Below, piece by piece: positions 39,004-49,032 of a stretch of 64,000 bases of DNA. The DNA comes from Alphaproteobacteria bacterium (GTDB lineage: Bacteria; Pseudomonadota; Alphaproteobacteria; JAAEOK01). Location of the stretch: positions 124,001-188,000 of the forward strand of contig JAAEOK010000036.1 of assembly GCA_024244705.1 (NCBI GenBank). Direction: 5' to 3'. Numbering within the stretch: position 1 is the stretch's first letter; each line of letters begins with the position of its first letter. Position numbers and translations under genes: made by a program. The notes below the pieces were generated by a model, which did no database searches, had not been told where the DNA came from, and saw only the letters and a list, made by a program, of their open reading frames with translations.

Positions 39004-40029
39004 ATGATGGATGAAAAGGACGCCCGTCCGCACCACGGCGGCGGATTGGATGCGGTCAGGCCATTGAAGACATCGCGGGGCGATGCCTGGATCGACCTGT
39101 CGACGGGAATCAATCCCTGGCCCTATCCGCTGCCCAAGATAGAATCCGCGGCCTGGCACCGCCTTCCCGGCGTCGAGCTTTTGGAGGCGGCGCTGGACGC
39201 CGCCCGGTCCTGCTATGGCGCTCCCCAAGACGCCCGGCTCGTCGCGGCGCCGGGTTCGCAGGCACTCATCCAGTGGCTGCCGTGGCTGCGATCACGCGGC
39301 CGCGTGGCCGTCTTGGGTCATACCTATGGCGAGCATGCCTATTGCTGGGGTCAAGCGGGTCATGACGTGGCCGTCGTCGACGATCTCGGGGATGCGATCA
39401 GGACGGCGGATGTCGTTGTGGTGACTAATCCGAACAATCCCGACGGGCGTGTCCGAGCCCCGGCAGAGCTGCGCGAGGCCGCGGTTCTGCTGGCCGCGCG
39501 CGGCGGCTGGCTGATCGTCGACGAGGCCTTCGCCGATCTGCAACCCGATTGCTCGCTTGCGTCGGCGGCCGATACCCCCGGCGTTTGCGTGCTGCGATCG
39601 GTCGGCAAGTTTTTCGGACTGGCCGGCTTGCGGCTCGGCTTCCTGATCGGCGCCCAGGATATCGCCGACCGCGTCGAAGCGGCGCTCGGCCCGTGGGCGG
39701 TCAGCGGCCCCGCGCTCGCCATCGGTTCGCGGGCCCTCGGCGATCGCGCTTGGATCGACAAGACGCGCGCGCGGCTGTCGGACGCGGCCGCTCAATTGTC
39801 GTCTCTTCTCGATGCGGCCGGATTCGAGGACATCGGCGGAACCAGCCTGTTCCGCCTGGTGGCTCACGAACGCGCGGCGGCCATTCATGACGGATTGCTC
39901 GGGGCGGGCATTCTGGTGCGGAACTTTCCCGAACAACCGCGCTGGCTGCGGTTCGGGCTACCGGCCAGCGGCCGCGAGCGGACCCGATTGGAGCGGAGCC
40001 TGGCGGCAATTATCGGCCCTCAGTCATGA
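39004..40029 (+). CDS. cobC: L-threonine-O-3-phosphate decarboxylase
   Basis: 341 residues, PLP fold-type I. Seen: HHGGGLDAV, LSTGINPWPYP, NPNNPDGR, DEAFADL and the PLP lysine in RSVGKFFGLAGLRLGF. It makes (R)-1-amino-2-propanol phosphate for the cobalamin nucleotide loop. It is divergent from cbtBA and lies upstream of the riboswitch, so its own transcription is not under that element. The naming follows the Pseudomonas/Rhizobium scheme (CobD in enteric bacteria). Confidence 0.92.
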   Translation: MMDEKDARPHHGGGLDAVRPLKTSRGDAWIDLSTGINPWPYPLPKIESAAWHRLPGVELLEAALDAARSCYGAPQDARLVAAPGSQALIQWLPWLRSRGRVAVLGHTYGEHAYCWGQAGHDVAVVDDLGDAIRTADVVVVTNPNNPDGRVRAPAELREAAVLLAARGGWLIVDEAFADLQPDCSLASAADTPGVCVLRSVGKFFGLAGLRLGFLIGAQDIADRVEAALGPWAVSGPALAIGSRALGDRAWIDKTRARLSDAAAQLSSLLDAAGFEDIGGTSLFRLVAHERAAAIHDGLLGAGILVRNFPEQPRWLRFGLPASGRERTRLERSLAAIIGPQS

Positions 40030-40059
40030 ATTCGCCGCTGTGGACAGGCGCGGTTAAAA

Positions 40060-40089
40060 TTGACAGCCGGAGCGCCGAGTCCATAGAGT
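40060..40089 (+). promoter_or_regulatory. Sigma70-type promoter for the cobP-cobW-cobN-cobO operon
   Basis: TTGACA at 40060-40065, an 18-base spacer and TAGAGT at 40084-40089. Transcription would begin just before the cobalamin riboswitch. Confidence 0.65.
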
Positions 40090-40097
40090 GGCGCCGC

Positions 40098-40302
40098 TGG
40101 TTTCGGGTCTTCGTTCGCCGCTCGGGGAACGGAGGGTAACAGGGAACACGGTGCGGCGGTGTCGACCGCTCATTCCGTGACTGCCCCCGCAACTGTAAGC
40201 GGCGAGCCCGCGCTGCAACGGGCCACTGATCGGGGCGATAGGCCGGGTCGGGAAGGCGCAGCGCAGGGCGACGACCCGCGAGTCAGGACATCTGCCCGGA
40301 TT
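40098..40302 (+). ncRNA. Cobalamin riboswitch
   Basis: All hallmarks are present in order: GGGAACACGGTG (40142-40152), GCCCCCGCAACTGTAAGCGG (40183-40202), GCCACTG (40222-40228), GGGAAGGCG (40250-40258) and the B12-box-like GTCAGGACATCTGCC (40282-40296). It lies between the promoter and cobP, about 70 bases before its start, and should repress the operon when adenosylcobalamin is plentiful. Confidence 0.96.
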
Positions 40303-40373
40303 CCAGCCTTACGAAACCGTTTCGGGCGGGGTGCACCGATGGGTCTTTTTACGGCATTGCGACGGCGAAGGTC

Positions 40374-40925
40374 ATGGCGCCACTGGCGGCGGCAATGGGT
40401 GCCATGCTGCCGCCCTTGACCCTGGTCCTGGGCGGCGCCCGGTCCGGCAAGAGCGCCTACGCCGAATCGCTCGTCGACGATGATGGCCGCCCGCCGGTCT
40501 ACGTCGCGACCGGCAGTGCCGGGGACGACGAGATGGCGGCGCGCATCGCCCGCCACCGCGAACGCCGCGGCAAGCGCTGGGAAACCATCGAAGAGCCGCT
40601 TGATCTCGCCGAAGTCCTGTCGCGGACCGCGGCCCGCGATACCGTTCTGCTGGTCGATTGCCTCACCCTGTGGTTGACCAACGTTCTGCTGTCCGACCGC
40701 GATGTCGAGGCCGCGTGCCAAGACCTGGTGGCAGCGCTGCCGGTCCTCGACGGGCCGGTGGTGCTGGTTGCCAACGAAGTCGGTCTTGGAATCGTTCCCG
40801 AAGCGCGGCTGGGGCGTGAATTCCGCGACCGCGCCGGCCGCCTTCATCAGGATATCGCGGCCGTGGCCCAGTCGGTGGTTCTGGTCGTCGCCGGTCTGCC
40901 CCAACATCTCAAAACAGCATCCTGA
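40374..40925 (+). CDS. cobP: Bifunctional adenosylcobinamide kinase / adenosylcobinamide-phosphate guanylyltransferase
   Basis: 183 residues. P-loop LVLGGARSGKSAYAE, RHRERRGKRWETIEEP (His for guanylylation) and VLLVDCLTLWLTN are diagnostic of CobP/CobU. It phosphorylates adenosylcobinamide and adds GMP. It is the first gene after the riboswitch, 11 bases before cobW. Confidence 0.95.
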   Translation: MAPLAAAMGAMLPPLTLVLGGARSGKSAYAESLVDDDGRPPVYVATGSAGDDEMAARIARHRERRGKRWETIEEPLDLAEVLSRTAARDTVLLVDCLTLWLTNVLLSDRDVEAACQDLVAALPVLDGPVVLVANEVGLGIVPEARLGREFRDRAGRLHQDIAAVAQSVVLVVAGLPQHLKTAS

Positions 40926-40936
40926 ACGGAGACCCC

Positions 40937-41971
40937 ATGCCAACCGCTCAAAAGATTCCGGCCACCATCATCACCGGATTTCTCGGCGCCGGGAAGACGA
41001 CGACGATCCGGCATCTCCTCGAAACCGCGAACGGGCGGCGCCTCGCATTCATCATCAACGAATTCGGCGATCTCGGGATCGATGGCGAGATCATCAAGAG
41101 CTGCGGCATCGAGGGCTGCGACGAGGACGACGTCGTCGAACTCGCCAACGGTTGCATCTGTTGCACCGTCGCCGACGATTTCCTGCCGACCATGCAGGCG
41201 CTTCTGGATCGGCCCCAGCCGCCGGACCACATCATTATCGAAACCTCGGGCCTGGCGTTGCCCAAGCCCCTGATCAAAGCCTTCAACTGGCCGGAAGTGC
41301 GGTCTCGCGTGACCGTCGATGGGGTCATTGCGGTGGTCGATGGTCCGGCCGTTGCCGAGGGGCGTTTCGCCGACGATCCCGATGCGGTGAACGAGCAACG
41401 CGCGGCGGACGAGATGCTCGATCACGAGAGCCCGCTCGAGGAGCTGTTCGAGGAACAATTGGCGGCCGCGGACTTGGTCGTTCTCAACAAGACCGACCTG
41501 CTCGATCCGCCCGCCCGTGAAAGCGTGACGGCCACCATACACAAAGAGATGCGGCACATGGCGAAGTCGGTCGCCGCCCGGCACGGCAGGATCGACGCCG
41601 AAATCCTGCTCGGGCTCGGCGCCGCCGCCGAGGACGATCTCGATACCCGGCCGTCCCATCACGACGACGGCAGCGAGCACGACCATGACGACTTCGTCAG
41701 CTTCGACGTCGATCTCGACCCCGATCGCGAACCCGAGACCCTGGTCCGGCGGCTGGCGCCGGCCATCGCGGCCCACGACATACTGCGGATCAAGGGGTTT
41801 GCCGCCATCGCCGGGAAGGACATGCGCCTGGTGGTGCAGGCGGTCGGGCCGCGTATCCAGCACTATTTCGACCGCCCGTGGCGCGCCGACGAGCCGCGGC
41901 GAACCCGGCTGGTGGTGATCGGCGAGAGCGGTCTCGATCGCGACGCCGTTGCGGCGGCCCTGAAGGGGTAA
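40937..41971 (+). CDS. cobW: Cobalamin biosynthesis GTPase/metallochaperone CobW
   Basis: 344 residues. Walker A ITGFLGAGKTTTI, the metal-binding ELANGCICCT (Cys-x-Cys-Cys), base-specificity NKTD, and an internal Asp/His-rich stretch (SHHDDGSEHDHDD) before the C-terminal CobW domain. It is thought to deliver Co(II) to the CobN chelatase, which is the next gene, five bases downstream. Confidence 0.95.
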   Translation: MPTAQKIPATIITGFLGAGKTTTIRHLLETANGRRLAFIINEFGDLGIDGEIIKSCGIEGCDEDDVVELANGCICCTVADDFLPTMQALLDRPQPPDHIIIETSGLALPKPLIKAFNWPEVRSRVTVDGVIAVVDGPAVAEGRFADDPDAVNEQRAADEMLDHESPLEELFEEQLAAADLVVLNKTDLLDPPARESVTATIHKEMRHMAKSVAARHGRIDAEILLGLGAAAEDDLDTRPSHHDDGSEHDHDDFVSFDVDLDPDREPETLVRRLAPAIAAHDILRIKGFAAIAGKDMRLVVQAVGPRIQHYFDRPWRADEPRRTRLVVIGESGLDRDAVAAALKG

Positions 41972-41975
41972 CGGA

Positions 41976-44900
41976 TTGCATCTTCTTCAAGCCCAGGCCG
42001 GCGCCATTGCCGACGGATCGGAGGCCGTCGATCTCGGTCAGACGCCGGGCGATATCGTGGTGCTCTCGGCGGCAGACACCGAACTGGCGAATTTGGCTCA
42101 AGCCCGAGCCTCCCTGCCGGAGCAGATTGGCCGCGTCCGCATCGCCAACCTCATGCAGCTCGGCCACAATCTATCGATCGACGTCTATACGGATGCGGTG
42201 ATTCGCAACGCCAAGCTCGTCGTCGTCCGCCTGCTCGGTGGGGTTGGCTATTGGCCTTACGGGGTCGAGCAACTGATCCTTGCCTGCCGCGAGACGGGTG
42301 CGATGCTCGCCCTGCTTCCGGGCGACGACCAGCCGGATGTCGAACTCGCCGCGCAGTCGTCGCTGCCGGCGGACGCCTACAACCGGTTGTGGCAGTACCT
42401 GGTTCAGGGCGGGCCGGACAATGCGCGCCATTTCCTCGCCTATTGCGCGGACCTGATCGGCAATCCGTCGACCTGGTCCGAGCCGGTGCCGCTGTTGCGG
42501 GCCGGCCTCTATTGGCCGGGTCACGACCGGCCGAGCTTGGCCGATCTCCAATCGCGGTGGACCGAGGGAGCGCCCGTCGCCGCCGTGGTGTTTTATCGCG
42601 CTCATCTTCAGGCCGGCAATCTCGAACCGATCGACGCCCTCATCGGCGCGTTGCAACGCCACGGCGTCAACCCGCTGCCGTTCTATGCCGCCAGCCTCAA
42701 GGACCCGGCCTGCGCCGACCTTGCCGCGCACCTCCTGGGGGAGGCCGGTACCGGTCTTGTCATCAACACCATGGGGTTCGCCCTTTCGCGACCGGGCGGG
42801 CCGCGTTCGGAAACACCGTTCGATGCCCTCGACTGCCCGGTTTTACAGGTCGTTCTGTCCGGCGGGGCTGAGGACGGTTGGCGCGCCGGCACGAATGGCC
42901 TGTCGCCGCGCGATATCGCGATGAACGTGGCCCTGCCGGAGGTCGACGGGCGCATCCTCGGCCGCGCGATCTCGTTCAAGCATGAAAGCGGCTTCGACGC
43001 CGCCACCGAGAGCCTGATCGTGCGCTACCGAAGCGTGCCGGATCGGGTCGAGTTTTGCGCGCGCTTGGCGGCCAATTGGCTCACGTTGGGGCGTACGCCG
43101 GTCGCCGCGCGCAAGGTCGCCGTGGTCCTCGCAAATTATCCCAACAAGGACGGGCGCATCGGCAACGGGGTCGGGCTGGATACGCCGGCGGCAACCATCG
43201 AACTGCTGGCGGCGATGCAGGGCGCAGGATATGGCGTGCGCGATCGTCCCGCGTCCGGCAACGATCTGATCGCCCGTCTGCAGGCCGGGCCGACCAACGC
43301 GGCGGTTGCCGGCCGCAGAGTGGAGACGCGCCTGGCCCTGTCGGACTATGTCTCATTCCTCGCCACGCTGCCGCCGGAGGTTCGCCAACAGGTCGATGCG
43401 CGCTGGGGTCCGCCGGAGCAGGACTCGATGTTCGAGGCGGACGCCGAAACGCCATGCTTCGCGTTGCCGGTGATGTGGTGCGGCAATGTCCTGGTCGGCG
43501 TTCAGCCGGCGCGTGGTTATAATATCGACCCCGCCGCCACCTATCACGATCCCGCCTTGGTGCCGCCCCATGGTTACCTGGCGTTCTACGCCTATCTGCG
43601 GCGCGACGTGGGGGCGGTGATCCACATGGGCAAGCACGGCAATCTGGAATGGCTGCCAGGCAAGTCGCTCGCCTTGTCGGAATTGTGTTTTCCCGACGCC
43701 GTGTTCGGACCCTTGCCGCATATCTATCCCTTTATCGTCAACGATCCGGGCGAAGGCACCCAGGCCAAACGCCGCGCCCAGGCGGTGATTGTCGATCATC
43801 TGACCCCGCCGCTGACGCGGGCCGAGACCTACGGCCCTTTGGCCGAGCTCGAACGGCTCGTCGACGAGTATTACGACGCCGCCGGCGTCGACCCCCGCCG
43901 CCTCGGTCTTCTGCGCCGGGATATCGTCGAACTGTCGGCCCGGATCGGGCTCGACAGCGATTGCGGGATCGCACCGGGCGAGGATGCGGATAGCGCATTG
44001 GCAAAATTGGACAATTACCTCTGCGAATTGAAGGAAATGCAGATTCGCAGCGGTCTCCATGTCTTCGGCCGCGCGCCGCAAGGCCTAGCCTTGACCGATC
44101 TCCTGGTCGCCCTGGTCCGGGTGCCGCGCGGCGACGGCAAGGACGGTGATGCCTCCTTGATACGGGCCTTGGCCCGCGACCTCGGTATCACCGAGTTCGA
44201 TCCGCTCGATTGCACGCTCGGCGCTTCGTGGGATGGGCCGCGGCCGGATGCGCTGCGCGAGATACTCGGGCCCGATGTGCGGTGGCGCACCGCCGGCGAC
44301 ACTGTCGAGCGGCTCGAGGCCCTGGCCCAGGCGCTGGTCGGCGGGGACATGGCGGCCGATCCCCAGTGGGCGCGGACTTCGGCGGTCCTGCGGAATGTGG
44401 AATCCGATGTGGGTCCGGCGGTGCGGCGGTCCGGCGCCGCCGAGATCGCCGGCGTGCTGACCGCGCTCGACGGCCGGTTCGTGGCGCCCGGCCCATCCGG
44501 CGCGCCGACCCGCGGACGGCTCGATGTTCTGCCGACCGGGCGAAACTTCTATTCCGTCGACACCCGCACGGTCCCGACGCCGACCGCGTGGCGGCTCGGC
44601 TGGGCCTCGGCGACGGCGCTGGTCGACCGCCACCGCCAGGAGCAAGGGGAATGGCCGCGGGTTATGGCGCTGTCCGCCTGGGGTACTTCCAACATGCGCA
44701 CCGGCGGCGACGACATTGCCCAGGCGTTGGCGCTGATCGGCGTGCAACCGATCTGGGAGGTCGCCTCGCGCCGGGTCACCGGTTTCGAGATCATGCCGGC
44801 CTCGGTCCTCGACCGGCCGCGGGTCGACGTGACGCTGCGCATCTCAGGGTTTTTCCGCGACGCCTTTCCGGCCCAGATCGATCTCTTCGATTCGGCGGTA

Positions 44901-45731
44901 CGCGCGGTCGCCGGCCTCGACGAGACCGACGACGTCAATCCGCTGGCCGCGCGCTGCCGTCGCGAGGTCGCCGAGCTGATCGCCGACGGGCAGGCGCCCA
45001 ACGATGCCGAGCGACGGGCGGCGACCCGGGTCTTCGGCTCCAAGCCCGGTGCCTATGGCGCCGGGTTGCAGGCCCTCATCGACGAACGCGGGTGGCGCGA
45101 CGCCTCGGATTTCGCCACTGCCTATCTCGCCTGGGGCAGCTACGCCTATGGTGCCGGTCAACAGGGGCGCGCCGAGGAGGCACTCTTTCGCCGCCGCCTC
45201 GGCGGGGTGCAAGCGGTCATCCACAACCAGGACAACCGCGAGCACGATCTGCTCGATTCCGACGACTATTACCAGTTCGAAGGCGGGCTGGCGGCGACCG
45301 TGAACCACCTGTCGGGGCGCAAACCGATCGTCTATCACAACGACCATTCGCGGCCCGAACGGCCTGTGGTGCGGCGGCTCGAGGAGGAGATCGCGCGGGT
45401 CGTCCGCGCCCGCGCCGTCAACCCGAAGTGGATCGCCGGGGTCATGAACCACGGCTACAAGGGCGCCCTCGAGATGGCGGCGACGGTCGACTACCTGTTC
45501 GCCTTCGCGGCGACCACCGGCGCCGTTGCCGACCATCATTTCGACGCCGTCTACGACGCGTATCTGTGCGACCAGACGGTGCGCGACTTCTTCGCCGACA
45601 ACAATCCGGCCGCCTTGCGCGAGGTCGCCGCGCGCCTACTCGAGGCGCAGCAGCGCGACCTGTGGCGACCGCGTCGCAACACCGCATTCGAACATCTCAC
45701 GCAATTGGCCGGCGAGGAGGCACGACCATGA
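41976..45731 (+). CDS. cobN: Cobaltochelatase subunit CobN
   Basis: 1251 residues, full family length. It begins MHLLQAQAGAI from a TTG with GGGG upstream. Conserved segments include GMGK-like VIHMGKHGNLEWLPGK, IYPFIVNDPGEGTQAKRRAQ and the C-terminal KWIAGVMNHGYKGA. It is the large ATP-dependent subunit that inserts cobalt into hydrogenobyrinate a,c-diamide with CobS/CobT, which are not in this window. It overlaps cobO by four bases. Confidence 0.96.
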   Translation: MHLLQAQAGAIADGSEAVDLGQTPGDIVVLSAADTELANLAQARASLPEQIGRVRIANLMQLGHNLSIDVYTDAVIRNAKLVVVRLLGGVGYWPYGVEQLILACRETGAMLALLPGDDQPDVELAAQSSLPADAYNRLWQYLVQGGPDNARHFLAYCADLIGNPSTWSEPVPLLRAGLYWPGHDRPSLADLQSRWTEGAPVAAVVFYRAHLQAGNLEPIDALIGALQRHGVNPLPFYAASLKDPACADLAAHLLGEAGTGLVINTMGFALSRPGGPRSETPFDALDCPVLQVVLSGGAEDGWRAGTNGLSPRDIAMNVALPEVDGRILGRAISFKHESGFDAATESLIVRYRSVPDRVEFCARLAANWLTLGRTPVAARKVAVVLANYPNKDGRIGNGVGLDTPAATIELLAAMQGAGYGVRDRPASGNDLIARLQAGPTNAAVAGRRVETRLALSDYVSFLATLPPEVRQQVDARWGPPEQDSMFEADAETPCFALPVMWCGNVLVGVQPARGYNIDPAATYHDPALVPPHGYLAFYAYLRRDVGAVIHMGKHGNLEWLPGKSLALSELCFPDAVFGPLPHIYPFIVNDPGEGTQAKRRAQAVIVDHLTPPLTRAETYGPLAELERLVDEYYDAAGVDPRRLGLLRRDIVELSARIGLDSDCGIAPGEDADSALAKLDNYLCELKEMQIRSGLHVFGRAPQGLALTDLLVALVRVPRGDGKDGDASLIRALARDLGITEFDPLDCTLGASWDGPRPDALREILGPDVRWRTAGDTVERLEALAQALVGGDMAADPQWARTSAVLRNVESDVGPAVRRSGAAEIAGVLTALDGRFVAPGPSGAPTRGRLDVLPTGRNFYSVDTRTVPTPTAWRLGWASATALVDRHRQEQGEWPRVMALSAWGTSNMRTGGDDIAQALALIGVQPIWEVASRRVTGFEIMPASVLDRPRVDVTLRISGFFRDAFPAQIDLFDSAVRAVAGLDETDDVNPLAARCRREVAELIADGQAPNDAERRAATRVFGSKPGAYGAGLQALIDERGWRDASDFATAYLAWGSYAYGAGQQGRAEEALFRRRLGGVQAVIHNQDNREHDLLDSDDYYQFEGGLAATVNHLSGRKPIVYHNDHSRPERPVVRRLEEEIARVVRARAVNPKWIAGVMNHGYKGALEMAATVDYLFAFAATTGAVADHHFDAVYDAYLCDQTVRDFFADNNPAALREVAARLLEAQQRDLWRPRRNTAFEHLTQLAGEEARP

Positions 45732-46354
45732 CCCGCAAGGACATGACCGAAGAGGAGATCGACCGGCGCCACGCCGAGAAGATGGCCAAGAAGAAGGCGG
45801 CCCGGGACAAGATCATCGCCACCAAGACCATCGAGAAGGGCCTCGTCATTGTCCACACCGGAAAGGGCAAGGGCAAGTCGACGGCGGCCTTCGGGTTGGT
45901 CATGCGGGCGATCGGCCACGGCTTCAAGATCGGCATCGTCCAGTTCGTCAAGGGCCGGTGGGAGACCGGCGAACGCAAGGTGCTCGAGGCATTCGCCGAT
46001 CAGGTGACGATCCGGACCATGGGCGAGGGCTTTACCTGGGAGACCCAGGACCGGCAGCGCGACATTGCCGCCGCGGCGACGGCATGGGAGCGGGCGCGGG
46101 AGATGATCCGCGATCCGAGCTACAAACTGGTCCTCCTCGACGAGCTCAACATCGTCCTGCGCTACGACTATCTCGATGTCGACGAAATCGTCGCCTTCCT
46201 TCGCGACGAGAAGCCCGCCGACACCCATGTCGTCATCACCGGCCGCAACGCCAAGGATGCGCTGATCGAGCAGGCCGATCTGGTCACCGAGATGACCATG
46301 GTCAAGCATCCCTTCCGCTCGGGCGTCAAGGCGCAGCCCGGCATCGAGTTTTAG
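45728..46354 (+). CDS. cobO: Cob(I)yrinic acid a,c-diamide adenosyltransferase
   Basis: 208 residues. P-loop HTGKGKGKSTAAFG, GIVQFVKGRWETGE, VLLDELNIVLRYDYL and HVVITGRNAKD match CobO/BtuR. It adds the upper adenosyl ligand. The start lies in the cobN stop (ATGA), so it is translationally coupled. A repeat-like hairpin follows before cobQ. Confidence 0.96.
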   Translation: MTRKDMTEEEIDRRHAEKMAKKKAARDKIIATKTIEKGLVIVHTGKGKGKSTAAFGLVMRAIGHGFKIGIVQFVKGRWETGERKVLEAFADQVTIRTMGEGFTWETQDRQRDIAAAATAWERAREMIRDPSYKLVLLDELNIVLRYDYLDVDEIVAFLRDEKPADTHVVITGRNAKDALIEQADLVTEMTMVKHPFRSGVKAQPGIEF

Positions 46355-46397
46355 GACATAAGCGATGACACCGGTTCAGGTCCCGCGTCATCTCGCT

Positions 46398-46472
46398 GCC
46401 CCCCACCCTCCCGCTATGCGGGTGCCTCCCTCTCCCCGTCGGGGAGAGGGTTGGGGTGAGGGGGAAGGCACC
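46398..46472. repeat. GC-rich palindromic intergenic repeat
   Basis: Between cobO and cobQ. A 10-bp perfect stem (46428-46437 with 46441-46450, 3-base loop) sits inside an outer 7-bp pairing (46421-46427 with 46466-46472), next to a small CCCGC/GCGGG hairpin (46410-46422). CCCTCTCCCC-type palindromes like this occur dispersed in alphaproteobacterial genomes. No U-run follows, so it is not a standard terminator. Confidence 0.7.
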
Positions 46473-46493
46473 GACTTCATTCGCTAGAGTTTC

Positions 46494-47963
46494 GTGTCAG
46501 ACACTCCAGCACTCATGCTCCAGGGCACCGGGTCCGATGTCGGCAAGTCGCTGTTGGTTGCCGGCCTGTGCCGGCTGTTCCGCGATCGCGGCCTGGCGGT
46601 GCGGCCGTTCAAGCCCCAGAACATGTCGAACAACGCGGCGGTGACGGCGGACGGCGGCGAGATCGGCCGTGCGCAGGCGCTGCAGGCGCGGGCGGCGGGG
46701 GTGGCGCCGTCCGTCGACATGAACCCGGTCCTGCTCAAGCCCGAATCCGAGCGCGGCGCCCAGGTCATCGTCTGCGGCCGGCGCACCGAAACCTTGTCCG
46801 CCCGCGATTACGTCGCGGCGAAACCGCGGCTGATGTCGGCGGTGCTGGAAAGCTTCCGGCGACTTCAGGCGGAAGCCGATCTGATCGTGGTCGAAGGGGC
46901 GGGCAGCCCGGCCGAGGTCAATCTGCGCGCCGGCGATATCGCCAATATGGGTTTCGCCGAGGCCGCCAATGTCCCCGTCGTGCTGGTCGCCGATATCGAC
47001 CGCGGCGGCGTGATCGCCAGCATCGTCGGCACTCACGCAGTCCTGAGCGAGGCGGAGCGGCGGCGAATCAAGGGCTTCGTGGTCAACAAGTTCCGTGGCG
47101 ACCCGACCTTGTTCGACGACGGTCTCGCCGTCATCAGCGATCGCACCGGCTGGCCGAGCTTGGGTCTGGTGCCCCATTTCCCGGCGGCGCTCAAATTGCC
47201 GGCGGAGGATGCGATGGTGCTCGACCGGCGTCGGCCGGGGGCGTCCGGCGCGACACGGATCGCCGTGCCGCGCCTCGGCCGGATCGCCAATTTCGACGAT
47301 TTCGATCCCCTCAGCCTGGAGCCCGAGGTGGCGGTCGATATGGTGGCGCCCGGTCGGCCGCTGCCGGGCGATGCGGACATGATCGTGCTGCCCGGATCGA
47401 AGTCGACGATCGGCGATCTCGCCGATTTCAGGGCCCAGGGCTGGGACATCGATCTTGCCGCTTATGTCCGCCGCGGTGGCCGCGTGCTCGGCATCTGCGG
47501 CGGCTATCAGATGCTCGGCCGGACGATCCACGATCCCGAGGGGATCGAGGGACCGGCCGGATCGGTCGCCGGGCTCGGCCTGCTCGACGTCGAGACCACG
47601 CTGATCGGGGACAAGGCCTTGGTCGAGGTTTCCGGCGTCCACCGACCGAGCGGCAGGACGGTGACGGGCTACGAAATGCATCTCGGCCGAACCCAGGGCC
47701 CGGATACGGCGCGGCCCATGCTCGACCTCGACGGGCGGCAAGAGGGGGCGCTCTCGGCGGACGGCCGGATCGCCGGATGCTATCTCCACGGTCTCTTTGC
47801 CGCCGACGACTTCCGCCGCGCGTGGCTCGCCGACCTTGGCGCGGCGTCCGCTACCGAGGTCGATTTCGAGGCCGAGATCGAACAAACGCTCGACGCTCTC
47901 GCCGCCCATCTCGAGGCCCATGTCGCGGTCGACGAGATCCTCAGGCTGGCCCGGGAACGATAA
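46494..47963 (+). CDS. cobQ: Adenosylcobyric acid synthase
   Basis: 489 residues. N-terminal P-loop-like [37 protein letters not shown], then a class I glutamine amidotransferase domain with the nucleophile Cys in [12 protein letters not shown] and distal His in GCYLHGLF. It amidates four side chains of adenosylcobyrinic diamide. GTG 46494 is the start. Its 3' end overlaps the convergent cobD by 23 bases. Confidence 0.95.
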   Translation: MSDTPALMLQGTGSDVGKSLLVAGLCRLFRDRGLAVRPFKPQNMSNNAAVTADGGEIGRAQALQARAAGVAPSVDMNPVLLKPESERGAQVIVCGRRTETLSARDYVAAKPRLMSAVLESFRRLQAEADLIVVEGAGSPAEVNLRAGDIANMGFAEAANVPVVLVADIDRGGVIASIVGTHAVLSEAERRRIKGFVVNKFRGDPTLFDDGLAVISDRTGWPSLGLVPHFPAALKLPAEDAMVLDRRRPGASGATRIAVPRLGRIANFDDFDPLSLEPEVAVDMVAPGRPLPGDADMIVLPGSKSTIGDLADFRAQGWDIDLAAYVRRGGRVLGICGGYQMLGRTIHDPEGIEGPAGSVAGLGLLDVETTLIGDKALVEVSGVHRPSGRTVTGYEMHLGRTQGPDTARPMLDLDGRQEGALSADGRIAGCYLHGLFAADDFRRAWLADLGAASATEVDFEAEIEQTLDALAAHLEAHVAVDEILRLARER

Positions 47964-48951
47964 GCAGCGCCGCGAGGACCGGGGCCCACAACAGACCGGT
48001 CGCGGCAACGTAAAGACGCAGCGCGCGGTCGATGTCGGCCGGTTCGGCATCGGTCGCGCCGTCGCGGTTCATCCAGGCGTCGTCGACGACCGCGCTGTCA
48101 TAGACGCGAGGGCCCGCCAGGGCGAGGCCCAGGGCTCCGGCCATCGCGGCTTCCGGCCATCCGGCATTGACCGAGCGATGACGGCGGGCGTCGTTCCACG
48201 CGGCGCGCCACGCCATTACTGGTCCCGCCCGGGGCCGCCGCGTCGGCATCACCACAGCCGCGACCGCGATCAGCACGGCATCGATGCGCGCCGGCAGGTA
48301 ATTGGCGACATCGTCGAGCCGTGCCGCGGCCCAACCGAACTGGCGGTGACGGGCGTCGCGGTAGCCAACCATCGAATCGGCGGTGTTGAGCATCTTGTAA
48401 GCAAACAGACCGGGCAGGCCGAACAGCAGATACCAGAACACCGGCGCGATAACCCCATCGCTGTGGTTCTCGGCCAGCGATTCGATCGCCGCGCGGCAGA
48501 TTCCGGCCTGGTCGAGTCGCGCGGGATCGCGCCCGACGATGTGGGCCACCGCCTCTCGGGCGTCATCGATGCCGCCGGCCGCAAAGGCGCGCGAGACCGC
48601 ACGGACGTGAAGGTAAAGGCCGCGCTGGCTAAGCAGGATCGCGACGCAGAATCCCTCGAGCCACCAGCCGTTGGGATTGAGAGCGAGGAAATTGGAAAGG
48701 CCGTGTCCGGCGAGTATCGCCAGTGCCAGGACGACACCGATCATCGCCGCGCCGGCCGCATATTGCTGGACCGGACCGCTGTCGCCGCGGTTGAGCAGGC
48801 GGTCGCACCAGCCGATCACGACGCCGGCCCAGGCGACCGGATGGGAGGTCCGCCGCCACAGCCAGGCCGGATCGCCGAACAGGGCGTCAAGCATCAGCGC
48901 GATCGCGAGCGCAGAGAGGACCGTCGCCGGATCCCATACCGAAAGAAGCAT
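47941..48951 (-). CDS. cobD: Adenosylcobinamide-phosphate synthase
   Basis: 336 residues with several helices. CbiB/CobD signs: [54 protein letters not shown]. This membrane enzyme joins the aminopropanol arm made by CobC to adenosylcobyric acid. It is the only cobalamin gene on the minus strand besides cbtBA, converging on cobQ. Confidence 0.95.
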   Translation of the reverse strand: MLLSVWDPATVLSALAIALMLDALFGDPAWLWRRTSHPVAWAGVVIGWCDRLLNRGDSGPVQQYAAGAAMIGVVLALAILAGHGLSNFLALNPNGWWLEGFCVAILLSQRGLYLHVRAVSRAFAAGGIDDAREAVAHIVGRDPARLDQAGICRAAIESLAENHSDGVIAPVFWYLLFGLPGLFAYKMLNTADSMVGYRDARHRQFGWAAARLDDVANYLPARIDAVLIAVAAVVMPTRRPRAGPVMAWRAAWNDARRHRSVNAGWPEAAMAGALGLALAGPRVYDSAVVDDAWMNRDGATDAEPADIDRALRLYVAATGLLWAPVLAALLIVPGPA

Positions 48952-48962
48952 GTAGCCTTGTT

Positions 48963-48981
48963 CCCCGAATCACTTCGGGGG
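48963..48981. terminator. Hairpin between small lipoprotein gene and cobD
   Basis: CCCCGAA and TTCGGGG form a 7-bp stem around a short loop. On the minus strand it follows the small lipoprotein gene and precedes cobD by about 10 bases. There is no U-run, so it may be a weak terminator or a leader hairpin. Confidence 0.35.
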
Positions 48982-49032
48982 ACGATTTGGCACCGGATCG
49001 GCGCCCGACACAATGGTCAACGAGTCAATGGG

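Noticed and set aside
44210-46354. A 714-codon plus-strand frame that would extend cobO upstream through cobN
   Set aside because: Only the last 208 codons are CobO; the part before 45728 is out-of-frame cobN and Arg-rich.
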